Shown here: one piece after another, positions 16,764 to 24,575 of the stretch | Layout of the letters: each line of letters starts with the position of its first letter | Numbering within the stretch: position 1 is the first letter of the stretch | NCBI GenBank assembly: GCA_964503595.1 | Contig: CAZDAM010000005.1 | Location: 1-64,000 of the forward strand | Direction of reading: 5' to 3' | Length of the DNA stretch: 64,000 nucleotides | Origin: CAZDAM01 sp964503595 | Lineage (GTDB): Bacteria > Muiribacteriota > UBA6191 | Position numbers and translations under genes: made by a program | Notes under the pieces: generated by a model | What the model was told of the DNA's origin: nothing | The model's database searches: none | What the model saw: only the letters and a program-made list of their open reading frames with translations

Positions 16764-17536
16764 TGGACTTTCTCGCCCTTCTGGGCCCGGCCTTTGCGGC
16801 CGGGCTCATCATCGCCATCACCCATGCCAGCCTTGGCCTGGAAGTTCTCAAACGCGGGATTGTTTTTCTGGATCTGGCAATTGCCCAGATTGCCGCTCTT
16901 GGGGTCATCGGGGTCCATCTCCTTGAACCTCATCCCAGTGAAATCAATATTCAGTTCGCAGCTCTCCTGTGCGGACTTGCCGCCGCCTTTACCTTCCGTT
17001 TCCTGGAACAGAAAGTCGGAGCAGAGCTTGAAGCCATCATCGGCTCTTCCTATGTAATCGCCGCATCTTCAGGGCTTCTTCTGACCCTCTACCACCCTCA
17101 TGGGGCCGAGCATCTGAAATCGATTCTTTCCGGGCAGCTCCTTTTTGTTTCCTGGAGTCAGCTTTTCAGTCATCTGCCCGTCTATCTGGCTGTCCTGTTT
17201 CTCTGGTATCAGACCACGCAAAGCTTTCGGGAAAAATGGTTTCATATCCTTTTTGCTGTGGCCATCACCTCTTCGGTTCAGCTTGTTGGAGTCTATCTGG
17301 TTTTTTCCAGCCTGATTCTGCCAGCTCTCGCCGTTCATCGGGAAAAAAAACATCAGAAGATCAGGTGCATCCTGATTGGTGCCATGGGAATGGCTGCCGG
17401 GATCGGCTGTTCGATTCTCTGGGATCTGCCCGCCGGGCCCATGGCCGTATTGTTTCAGGGAGGGCTTTGTCTGCTGGTTCGACTTACCAGGTATTGGTTA
17501 CCGGGCGGGGGTCACGCTGAACCGTTTTCCACATGA
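16763..17536 (+). CDS. znuB: Zinc ABC transporter permease (ZnuB family)
   Basis: This inner-membrane permease moves the metal delivered by ZnuA. The 257-residue protein is almost wholly hydrophobic with about 7-8 helices and carries the family pattern THASLGLEVLKRGIVFLDLAIAQ, the cytoplasmic coupling loop for the ATPase, and GVYLVFSSLILPA late on. The start overlaps the znuA stop. No ATPase gene (znuC) follows: the next gene is convergent and overlaps the 3' end by 53 nt. The cognate ATPase must be encoded elsewhere. Confidence 0.88.
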   Translation: MDFLALLGPAFAAGLIIAITHASLGLEVLKRGIVFLDLAIAQIAALGVIGVHLLEPHPSEINIQFAALLCGLAAAFTFRFLEQKVGAELEAIIGSSYVIAASSGLLLTLYHPHGAEHLKSILSGQLLFVSWSQLFSHLPVYLAVLFLWYQTTQSFREKWFHILFAVAITSSVQLVGVYLVFSSLILPALAVHREKKHQKIRCILIGAMGMAAGIGCSILWDLPAGPMAVLFQGGLCLLVRLTRYWLPGGGHAEPFST

Positions 17537-17996
17537 AGCGGGTTTCTTCCGAAAAGCCAATCATGGAACCATCCAGATAAACCAGGGTCCTGAGGTAATC
17601 ATCCTGGGAGACGAAAGGCTCTCCCTGAACCATGCCGGAATAGGTTTTCCAGAGTCCCCGCGCAAACTCAAGCATCTGCGTGTGAACCTTCATGGAAGTA
17701 TCTTCAATCAGCTGCTCTGCCTCATCCTTCTGGGCCGGGAGCATGGCCCGAAGAAAATCGATCTTGACCTGAAGCTTTCCGGACTGACCGATATATGCCT
17801 CCACCCGATAGTTCGGGCGGGAAACCTGAAGAGCTTTGACTTTCAGAGACAAATCCATGTAAAGACCAAAGGTAAAAGGCACGGGCCTTCTGTATTCCTC
17901 AAGCAGAAGCTCTTCGGATTCGGCTTTCACACTGAAAAAACAGAAGGCCAGTACCAATACCGGCAAGATGGTTCGAATTCTGGGAAACTTTGACAC
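17484..17996 (-). CDS. Secreted protein of unknown function
   Basis: The 170-residue protein has a signal peptide (basic start, hydrophobic ILPVLVLAFCFFSV, likely cut after VKA) and otherwise looks soluble and mixed alpha/beta. It begins with GTG, with TCTGGAG just upstream. I do not recognise the family. It is transcribed towards znuB and its last 53 nt overlap the znuB end, so the two mRNAs are antisense there. The gene starts right next to the lipA promoter region. Confidence 0.6.
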   Translation of the reverse strand: MSKFPRIRTILPVLVLAFCFFSVKAESEELLLEEYRRPVPFTFGLYMDLSLKVKALQVSRPNYRVEAYIGQSGKLQVKIDFLRAMLPAQKDEAEQLIEDTSMKVHTQMLEFARGLWKTYSGMVQGEPFVSQDDYLRTLVYLDGSMIGFSEETRFMWKTVQRDPRPVTNTW

Positions 17997-18016
17997 AAGC
18001 TCCAGAATACTATAGT
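17990..18016 (+). promoter_or_regulatory. Candidate sigma-70 promoter for the lipoate island
   Basis: TTGACA (17990-17995, perfect -35) is 15 bp from TATAGT (18011-18016), about 48 nt before the lipA ATG. Spacing is short, but both boxes are good. The -35 box overlaps the GTG start of the divergent secreted-protein gene. Confidence 0.4.
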
Positions 18017-18063
18017 CTTTCGCCGGTCTTCCACTAGGCTTTGCCCCAGATGAAGGAGTCTGT

Positions 18064-18978
18064 ATGCAGGCTCAGCGCAAATACGAGAAAAAACCTGAAT
18101 GGATCAAAGTGCGCCCTCCCGCCTCGGAAGGGTATTTTTATCTGCGCGAGAAGACAGATAAACTCGGCCTAGCCACGGTATGCCAGGAAGCACGTTGTCC
18201 CAATATCGGTGAATGCTGGTCCCAGAAAACCCTGACAATCATGATCATGGGATATACCTGTACCCGCTTCTGCAAGTTCTGCAATGTAAAAACCGGCAAG
18301 GGCAGCGGGTTCCTGGATGAAAATGAACCTTTGAACACAGCTCTGCTCCTCAAGCCTCTGGAGTTGAACTACGTTGTCATCACTTCTGTGGATAGAGATG
18401 ATCTGGCCGATAACGGGGCGGCTCATTTTGCAAAAACCATCGAACTGGTTCACCGGGAAAGTCCCAAAACAACGCTTGAAGTTCTGATTGGAGATCTTCA
18501 GGGCAGTAAAGAAAACCTCGCAACCATTGTGGCTTCACGCCCTGAAGTGATTTCTCACAATCTGGAAACAATCAGAAGACTGACCCCTTCCATTCGCGAT
18601 CGTAGGGCCAGCTATGATCAGTCCCTTCTTCAGCTGGAAAGAGTCAAGGGCATGGATCCTGGTATTTTCACCAAATCATCCCTGATGCTGGGACTTGGGG
18701 AAGAAAAGGAGGAAGTCATTGAAGCCATGCATGATATGCGGGCAATCGGGATTGACTTTCTGACGCTGGGCCAGTATCTCAGACCCAGTGAAAAACATGC
18801 TCCCGTGAAGCGCTATGCTCCACCGGAAGAATTTGAAGAACTTAAAAAAATCGGAGAAGAACTAGGATTCAAGATGGTGGCCTCCGGGCCCCTGGTCCGC
18901 TCCAGCTACAAGGCCGGGGAGTTCTTCATCAATGAATATGTTCGCAAGCGACAACAAACGGTCCAGGAAGCATCTTAA
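18064..18978 (+). CDS. lipA: Lipoyl synthase
   Basis: LipA is a radical-SAM enzyme that inserts two sulfur atoms into octanoyl-lysine of lipoyl domains. The 304-residue protein shows both clusters: the auxiliary one at Cys40, Cys45 and Cys51 (C-x4-C-x5-C) and the radical-SAM one at Cys66, Cys70 and Cys73 (CTRFCKFC). The C-terminal GPLVRSSYKA matches the family's conserved RSSY Ser ligand. GAAGGAG lies 8 nt before the ATG. It heads a run of 2-oxoacid dehydrogenase genes whose E2 subunit is its substrate; E1alpha follows within 15 nt. Confidence 0.96.
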   Translation: MQAQRKYEKKPEWIKVRPPASEGYFYLREKTDKLGLATVCQEARCPNIGECWSQKTLTIMIMGYTCTRFCKFCNVKTGKGSGFLDENEPLNTALLLKPLELNYVVITSVDRDDLADNGAAHFAKTIELVHRESPKTTLEVLIGDLQGSKENLATIVASRPEVISHNLETIRRLTPSIRDRRASYDQSLLQLERVKGMDPGIFTKSSLMLGLGEEKEEVIEAMHDMRAIGIDFLTLGQYLRPSEKHAPVKRYAPPEEFEELKKIGEELGFKMVASGPLVRSSYKAGEFFINEYVRKRQQTVQEAS

Positions 18979-18991
18979 GGAAAGGATGGCT

Positions 18992-20098
18992 ATGAAATTT
19001 GAGATCGAAACCATTTCCTATCTGGATTTGGAAGGCAACCTCAAAAAGGGATTCAGACATGATCTCTCAAATGAGGACTTGATCAAAGCCTACAAAACCA
19101 TGCAACTCACCCGCCGCATTGATGAGCGCATGATCACATTGCAGCGCCAGGGTGTCGTCAACTTTGTGATTGGTTCCCGCGGAGAAGAGGGCTGCTCTGT
19201 AGCCTCGGCTGCCGGCCTGAAACTTGAGGACTGGATCTACTTCCAGTATCGTGAGCAGGGCGCCATTCTGTGGCGCGGCATGAGTGCCGAAGATTATTGC
19301 CATCATATGCTCCTAAATGAAAAAGATCCTTCCAAGGGTCGCCAGATGTCCAACCACTACGGACGTCGGGATCTGAACTGCATGACAGTCTCATCCACCC
19401 TGGCCACCCAGATTCCCCAGGCCACCGGCTGTGCCTATGCCATGAAAGTGAAGAAGGAAGAAGCCGTAACCCTGTGTTATTTCGCAGAAGGAGCAGCATC
19501 GGAAGGCGACTTTCACGCTGGTCTGAATTTTGCCGCAGTCTATGATGCCCCCGTCATTTTCTTCTGCCGCAACAACCATTACGCCATTTCCACTCCCCGC
19601 AAGTTTCAGTATGCCGGGGACGGAATTGCTCCTCGCGGGATTGCATATGGCATGAAAACCTTCCGCGTGGACGGCAATGACTTCTTCGCTGTTTACGATA
19701 TCACAAAAAAAGCCCGTGAACTCTGTCTGAAAGGTGAAGGTCCGGTTCTGATCGAGGCCATGACCTATCGTTCCGGCCCTCACTCCACAGCCGATGATCC
19801 ATCCCGCTACAGAAGTGATGAAGAAGTCTGTGACTGGGATCCAAAATGCCCCGTCTTAAGACTCAAGCTTCATCTCTACAAACTTGGAATCTGGGATGAT
19901 GACAAGGACAAGGTTTTCAAGGATGCCATGTATCAGGAGGTCGAAGACGGCATCAAGGCTGCCCGCAACACTCCAAAGCCCGGAGTGGATACAATGTTTG
20001 AGGATGTCTATGAAGACATTCCATGGAATCTCAGGGAACAGCGCGATTTCCTCACAGAGTTTGAAGAAGAACATCCTGAAATCGGTGGAGGTCACTGA
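18992..20098 (+). CDS. 2-Oxoacid dehydrogenase E1 component, alpha subunit (branched-chain type)
   Basis: E1alpha binds thiamine diphosphate and, with E1beta, decarboxylates a 2-oxoacid and transfers the acyl group to lipoyl-E2. The 368-residue protein has the ThDP motif (SEGDFHAGLNFAA to FFCRNN), QYREQG and the phosphorylation-loop region SGPHSTADDPSRYR. The PHST-DDPSRYR form is closer to branched-chain 2-oxoacid than to pyruvate dehydrogenases, but substrate cannot be settled here. ATG codons at 18986 and 18992 both follow AAGGAAAGG. The stop overlaps the E1beta start (TGATG). Confidence 0.92.
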   Translation: MKFEIETISYLDLEGNLKKGFRHDLSNEDLIKAYKTMQLTRRIDERMITLQRQGVVNFVIGSRGEEGCSVASAAGLKLEDWIYFQYREQGAILWRGMSAEDYCHHMLLNEKDPSKGRQMSNHYGRRDLNCMTVSSTLATQIPQATGCAYAMKVKKEEAVTLCYFAEGAASEGDFHAGLNFAAVYDAPVIFFCRNNHYAISTPRKFQYAGDGIAPRGIAYGMKTFRVDGNDFFAVYDITKKARELCLKGEGPVLIEAMTYRSGPHSTADDPSRYRSDEEVCDWDPKCPVLRLKLHLYKLGIWDDDKDKVFKDAMYQEVEDGIKAARNTPKPGVDTMFEDVYEDIPWNLREQRDFLTEFEEEHPEIGGGH

Positions 20099-21072
20099 TG
20101 CCAGTCATGAATATTATCGAGGCAATCAATAACGCCCTTCATATTGCATTTGAAACAGACGATCGGGTGATCACCTTTGGTGAGGATGTCGGTTTCTTCG
20201 GTGGAGTTTTTCGGGCCACAGTCGGTCTTCAGGAGAAATTCGGCGTGGATCGCTGTTTTGACACCCCGATTTCCGAACTGGGAATCATCGGTCTTGCCAT
20301 GGGTGCTGCCCAGAATGGTCTGAAACCCATTCCGGAAATCCAGTTTGCCGATTATATCTTTCCTGGTTATGACCAGATTGTGAATGAAGTTGCCAAAGGC
20401 CGCTACCGTACCGGAAACCAGTGGCCCAACGGCATGGTCATCCGCACTCCTTACGGTGGCGGAATTCACGGCGGTCATTATCACTCCCAATCCCCGGAAG
20501 CCCAGTTCCTGCATACTCCTGGCATCAAGGTTGTCGTGCCTTCCGATCCATATGAGGCCAAGGGCCTGCTTCTGTCTGCAATCCGGGCCAACGACCCGAT
20601 TCTGTTCATGGAACCCAAGCGGATCTACCGTGCTTCCAAGGCCGAAGTACCCCTGGAAGACTACATGATTCCACTGGGTAAAGCCAAGATTGCCCGGGAA
20701 GGTTCGGATCTGACCCTGATCGGCTACGGGGCCCAGCATCATCAGAATATGGATGCGGCCGAAAAAGCTTCTGAAATGGGTGTCAATGTAGAAGTCATTG
20801 ATTTAAGAACCCTGAATCCATATGACATTGAGACTCTGGAAGCTTCCGTCAAAAAAACCGGCCGCTGTGTCATCGCTCATGAAGCCCCCATCACCATGGG
20901 TTTTGGAGCCGAGCTTTCCGCAAAAATTCAAGAGCGCTGCTTTTTGAATCTGGAAGCTCCTATTTTCCGCTGTGCAGGTTTTGACACTCCATACAGCAAT
21001 GCTCATGAGAAACGCTATATGCCTGACGCAACCCGCGTTCTCAAAGCCATTGTTGACACCATGGAATACTGA
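20098..21072 (+). CDS. 2-Oxoacid dehydrogenase E1 component, beta subunit
   Basis: E1beta completes the alpha2beta2 E1 enzyme. The 324-residue protein has the transketolase-type signature FGEDVGFFGGVFRAT, the TPISELGIIGLAMGAA segment, the RTPYGGGIHGG loop that faces ThDP, and a C-terminal transketolase-type domain (VEVIDLRTLNPYD). The length is normal. It overlaps the alpha gene by 1 nt and is followed by E2 after 16 nt, so the four subunits form one operon with lipA. Confidence 0.94.
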   Translation: MPVMNIIEAINNALHIAFETDDRVITFGEDVGFFGGVFRATVGLQEKFGVDRCFDTPISELGIIGLAMGAAQNGLKPIPEIQFADYIFPGYDQIVNEVAKGRYRTGNQWPNGMVIRTPYGGGIHGGHYHSQSPEAQFLHTPGIKVVVPSDPYEAKGLLLSAIRANDPILFMEPKRIYRASKAEVPLEDYMIPLGKAKIAREGSDLTLIGYGAQHHQNMDAAEKASEMGVNVEVIDLRTLNPYDIETLEASVKKTGRCVIAHEAPITMGFGAELSAKIQERCFLNLEAPIFRCAGFDTPYSNAHEKRYMPDATRVLKAIVDTMEY

Positions 21073-21088
21073 TTTTAAGGAAACGAAT

Positions 21089-22351
21089 ATGAGTATTTTT
21101 ACTGTATTGCTGCCTGATATCGGCGAGGGTGTGGTTGAAGGCGAAGTCGTAAAATGGCTGAAGAATATCGGCGACGAACTGGCTCAGGATGAACTGGTCG
21201 TTCAGGTCATGACCGACAAGGCAACCGTCGAACTTCCTGCCGTAAAACCGGGAAAGCTGGCCGCCCAGCACATCAAGGAAGGCGGTATCGCCTATAAAGA
21301 CAAACCTCTTTATGATATCGAGGTTGAAGGTGAAGTAGCTCAGGAAGCTCCCAAGGCCGCCAAGAAGGAAGCTCCCAAGCAGGAAAAATCCAAGGAGGCT
21401 CCTGCCAAGACAGCCAGGGCTGCTCCTTCTGCTCCGGCCCGCAAGGATGGAGAAAAAGCTCTGGCAACTCCGGCAACCCGCAAAATTGCCCGCGATCTGG
21501 GAATTGACATCAACAATGTTCCCGGTTCCGGAAAAGGTGGCAGAGTCACCGCCGAAGACGTGAAGAGCTTTGCTTCCGGGGGAAGCAATGCCCAGGCTTC
21601 AGGCAATACTCCTGTTGTCGCCATGTCCTCTACACCGGTCTTTGAATACGAAGGCGATGAAAGAATTCCTCTGCGCGGACTTCGCAAGAAAATTGCCGAA
21701 AGACTCGTGGAATCCAAAACCGTCGTGCCTCATTTTGCGTATTTCGATGAAATCGACATGAGCAATCTGGTAGCCATGCGCAAGGAACTCAAACCTCTGG
21801 CAGAAGATATGGGTGCCAAGCTCACCTATCTCCCCTTCTTCATGAAGGCCCTGACCATGACGGTGAAAAAATTCCCCATGGCCAACAGCTCCATTGATCT
21901 GGGGACCAATGAAATCGTGGTTCACAAGAAAATCCATATCGGCATGGCTACCGCTACTGACAATGGGCTGATAGTTCCAGTGATTCATGATGCCGATCAG
22001 AAAAGCATTGTGGAGCTGGCTCGTGGAACTCAGGAACTGGCTCAAAGAACCCGTGATGGAAACGCATCCTCTGATGAGCTCAAGGGTTCAACCATTTCCA
22101 TCACCAATATCGGCTCCATTGGTGGGCTGGGTGCGACTCCCATCATCAACTACCCAGAATGCTGCATTCTTGGAATTTACAAAATGCAGGATCGCCCGGT
22201 TGTCCGTGATAGAGAAATCGTGATTCGCCCCATGATGAACATCAGTTTCTGTTTTGATCACAGAATTGTTGATGGTTCGAATGCTGCGGAATTCTCCAAC
22301 TACTTCATCAGTCTTCTGGAAGACCCCCGTAAACTCTTGTTAGGAGCGTAA
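21089..22351 (+). CDS. Dihydrolipoamide acyltransferase, E2 core of the 2-oxoacid dehydrogenase complex
   Basis: E2 forms the complex's core and passes acyl groups from lipoamide to CoA. The 420-residue protein has one lipoyl domain with the target lysine K44 in VMTDKATVE, an Ala/Pro/Lys-rich linker (about 85-130), the peripheral-subunit-binding domain (ATPATRKIARDLGIDI to GRVTAEDV) and the catalytic domain ending with DHRIVDGS. ATG 21089 is fixed by the lipoyl-domain start and TAAGGAAAC upstream; the frame remains open to 20972. K44 is the site LipB and LipA should modify, and both are encoded in this island. Confidence 0.94.
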   Translation: MSIFTVLLPDIGEGVVEGEVVKWLKNIGDELAQDELVVQVMTDKATVELPAVKPGKLAAQHIKEGGIAYKDKPLYDIEVEGEVAQEAPKAAKKEAPKQEKSKEAPAKTARAAPSAPARKDGEKALATPATRKIARDLGIDINNVPGSGKGGRVTAEDVKSFASGGSNAQASGNTPVVAMSSTPVFEYEGDERIPLRGLRKKIAERLVESKTVVPHFAYFDEIDMSNLVAMRKELKPLAEDMGAKLTYLPFFMKALTMTVKKFPMANSSIDLGTNEIVVHKKIHIGMATATDNGLIVPVIHDADQKSIVELARGTQELAQRTRDGNASSDELKGSTISITNIGSIGGLGATPIINYPECCILGIYKMQDRPVVRDREIVIRPMMNISFCFDHRIVDGSNAAEFSNYFISLLEDPRKLLLGA

Positions 22352-22354
22352 AGC

Positions 22355-23770
22355 GTGGCTTTGAAAAAACATACTGTTGTGATCGGCGGGGGCCCTGGTG
22401 GCTACGTCGCTGCAATCCGCGCATCTCAGCTCGGACTGGACACGCTGGTCATTGAAAAAGGCAACCTGGGCGGAGTGTGTCTGAATGTCGGTTGTATTCC
22501 TTCCAAGGCTGTCATTCATGCAGCAAAGACTTACTACAAGTCCGTGCATGAAAATGAAACCATGGGAATCGAAGCCGAAAAAGTCAGTTTGGATTTTGGC
22601 CGGACCATTGCCTGGAAAGACAGCGTTGTCTCCAAACTCACTGGCGGGATCGGTGGACTTCTGAAAGGGAACAAAGTCGATGTTCTGAACGGAACAGCTA
22701 CTTTTACCGGCCCCAAGAAGCTGAGTGTCACCCTCGCGGATGGCAAAACCGAAACCGTAGAGTTTGAAAACTGCATTCTGGCAACCGGCTCCTCGCCGAT
22801 CAGCCTTCCGGCTTTTCCTATCGATCAGGAAAAGATTCTGGACAGCACCGGGGCTCTGGCTCTGAAAAAACTGCCGGAAAGTCTGATTGTCATTGGCGGG
22901 GGCTATATTGGTCTGGAGCTCGGTATGGCTTATGCCAAACTGGGCACCAAGGTCACGGTCGTCGAGTTTCTGGATTCCGTGCTGGCCCAGTTTGATGCCG
23001 ATGTTGTTCAGGTCGTTGAAAAGAAACTCAAGAAGCTGGGAGTCACTGTTCTGACTTCCACCAAAGCGGACGGTTTCACCAAGAAGGGCTCAAAAGTCGT
23101 CTTGAAAGCCACGGATAAAGCCGGTAAAAACCACGAACTGGAAGCCGATTATATTTTTGTCTCCATCGGGCGCTCCCCCAATTCCAAGAATCTGGGACTG
23201 GACAAGGCAGGCATTCAGGTAGACGAGAAGGGATTTGTCAAAATCAATGAACGCTGCCAGACCAGCGCGAAGCATATCTATGCCATTGGTGATGTTGCCG
23301 GCCAGCCGATGCTTGCTCACAAGGCCAGCAAGGAAGGCGAAATCGCTGCGGAAAATATCGCCGGACACAAGGCCGTCATGGACTGCCGGCAGATTCCTGC
23401 CGTTGTCTTCACGGATCCGGAAATTTCCCAAAGTGGCATGAGTGAAAAGGAAGCCCGGGCCAGTGGCCGCAAATTTACAGCTTCCAAGTTCCCCTATGCT
23501 GCCATTGGACGTTCCCTTACGACCAATGAAACCGAAGGTTTTGTAAAATTCATCTCGGATAGCGAAACCAAAGAGGTTCTGGGAATTACTATAGTAGGGG
23601 CGAATGCTTCCGATCTGATTTCCGAAGCTGCTCTTGCGATTGAAATGTGTGCATTTGTTGATGATGTTGCCCTCACGGTTCATCCGCATCCGACATTTGG
23701 AGAAATACTGATGGAGGCAGCCAAAGGAAACCTGGGTGAGGCGATTCATGTGTTGAATCCAAAACACTGA
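22355..23770 (+). CDS. lpd: Dihydrolipoyl dehydrogenase, E3
   Basis: E3 is an FAD flavoprotein that reoxidises dihydrolipoamide with NAD. The 471-residue protein has the FAD loop GGGPGGY, the redox disulfide CLNVGC, the NAD loop GGGYIGLELG, the second FAD segment HIYAIGDVAG and the His-Glu catalytic motif HPHPTFGE. It begins with GTG, with TAGGAG 8 nt upstream and only 3 nt after the E2 stop. A strong terminator follows at 23794, ending the lipA-E3 operon. Confidence 0.95.
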   Translation: MALKKHTVVIGGGPGGYVAAIRASQLGLDTLVIEKGNLGGVCLNVGCIPSKAVIHAAKTYYKSVHENETMGIEAEKVSLDFGRTIAWKDSVVSKLTGGIGGLLKGNKVDVLNGTATFTGPKKLSVTLADGKTETVEFENCILATGSSPISLPAFPIDQEKILDSTGALALKKLPESLIVIGGGYIGLELGMAYAKLGTKVTVVEFLDSVLAQFDADVVQVVEKKLKKLGVTVLTSTKADGFTKKGSKVVLKATDKAGKNHELEADYIFVSIGRSPNSKNLGLDKAGIQVDEKGFVKINERCQTSAKHIYAIGDVAGQPMLAHKASKEGEIAAENIAGHKAVMDCRQIPAVVFTDPEISQSGMSEKEARASGRKFTASKFPYAAIGRSLTTNETEGFVKFISDSETKEVLGITIVGANASDLISEAALAIEMCAFVDDVALTVHPHPTFGEILMEAAKGNLGEAIHVLNPKH

Positions 23771-23793
23771 GACCATTCTGGTCGCAGTGCTGG

Positions 23794-23837
23794 GCGGGAC
23801 GGATCGGGAAGACCGATCCGCCCGCTCAATTTTTTTC
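23794..23837 (+). terminator. Intrinsic terminator between lpd and lipB
   Basis: Arms 23794-23807 and 23813-23825 pair over 13 bp with one bulged A and a 5-nt loop. TCAAT follows, then an uninterrupted T run to 23836. The U-tract ends 3 nt before the lipB ATG. Confidence 0.78.
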
Positions 23838-23839
23838 CT

Positions 23840-24535
23840 ATGCGTGAACTTCACATCATCCAGTCCGGTTCCATCCCCTATCAGGATGCCCTGAATTTTC
23901 AGGAAGAACTGGTTCAAATCAAAGCTCAGGAAACTTCAACCCCCGATGTTCTCTGGCTTCTGTCCCACCCTCCCGTGATCACCGTGGGAGCCCGCCGTGA
24001 CGCCCGGAAAAACCTTCTTCAGACCGATGGGGTTGAAGTCGTCTCTATCACCCGTGGTGGGGATGTCACCTATCATGATGAAGGTCAAATCACCGGCTAC
24101 CTCCTATCCCTTCTTGAAAATCAGGAACGGGACCTGCACCGCATTCTGAAGATTCTGGAAACCGCGGTGATTGAGGCCTTGATGCCGGATGCCCATCCAA
24201 ATGACCAACTTCACACCGTTGAAGGCAAGACCGGGGTCTTTCTGAATGACTCCAAAGTCTGTTCGATTGGAATCGCCTGCCGGCGCTGGGTTACATTCCA
24301 TGGATTTTCCCTGTGCTTTACAAGCGATCCCAAAGCCTGGTTTCGTCTGAATCCCTGTGGACTGGACCCCATGGTCATGAAAAATCTTCCCGGACATTTT
24401 TCCCGTCCCCACTTTGAAGAAAGAATCGGAAATCTTCTTGCTGCCCATCTAAAAAGGGAACTGAGTCCTCAAAAATGGGCCTCCAGGGAAGAATTTGCCT
24501 CCCGTTTCATGCGAGCCCCGGGCCCTTCGTGCTAG
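23840..24535 (+). CDS. lipB: Lipoyl(octanoyl) transferase
   Basis: LipB moves octanoyl from acyl carrier protein to the lipoyl-domain lysine, providing the LipA substrate. The 231-residue protein has the family motifs RGGDVTYHDEGQ, the lysine segment SKVCSIGIACRR, VTFHGFSL and the catalytic cysteine in NPCGL. The start matches the family N-terminus, but there is no Shine-Dalgarno and the ATG comes right after a terminator U-tract, so translation may depend on read-through or an upstream internal promoter. An NSS-type transporter gene follows after 40 nt. Confidence 0.93.
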   Translation: MRELHIIQSGSIPYQDALNFQEELVQIKAQETSTPDVLWLLSHPPVITVGARRDARKNLLQTDGVEVVSITRGGDVTYHDEGQITGYLLSLLENQERDLHRILKILETAVIEALMPDAHPNDQLHTVEGKTGVFLNDSKVCSIGIACRRWVTFHGFSLCFTSDPKAWFRLNPCGLDPMVMKNLPGHFSRPHFEERIGNLLAAHLKRELSPQKWASREEFASRFMRAPGPSC

Positions 24536-24575
24536 TCTTTTGCACTTTCAACCCAAAAATTCTGAAGGAGATAGA

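Noticed and set aside
23090..23917. 275-codon minus-strand frame opposite lpd
   Set aside because: lpd has complete FAD, NAD and disulfide motifs; the antisense frame does not.
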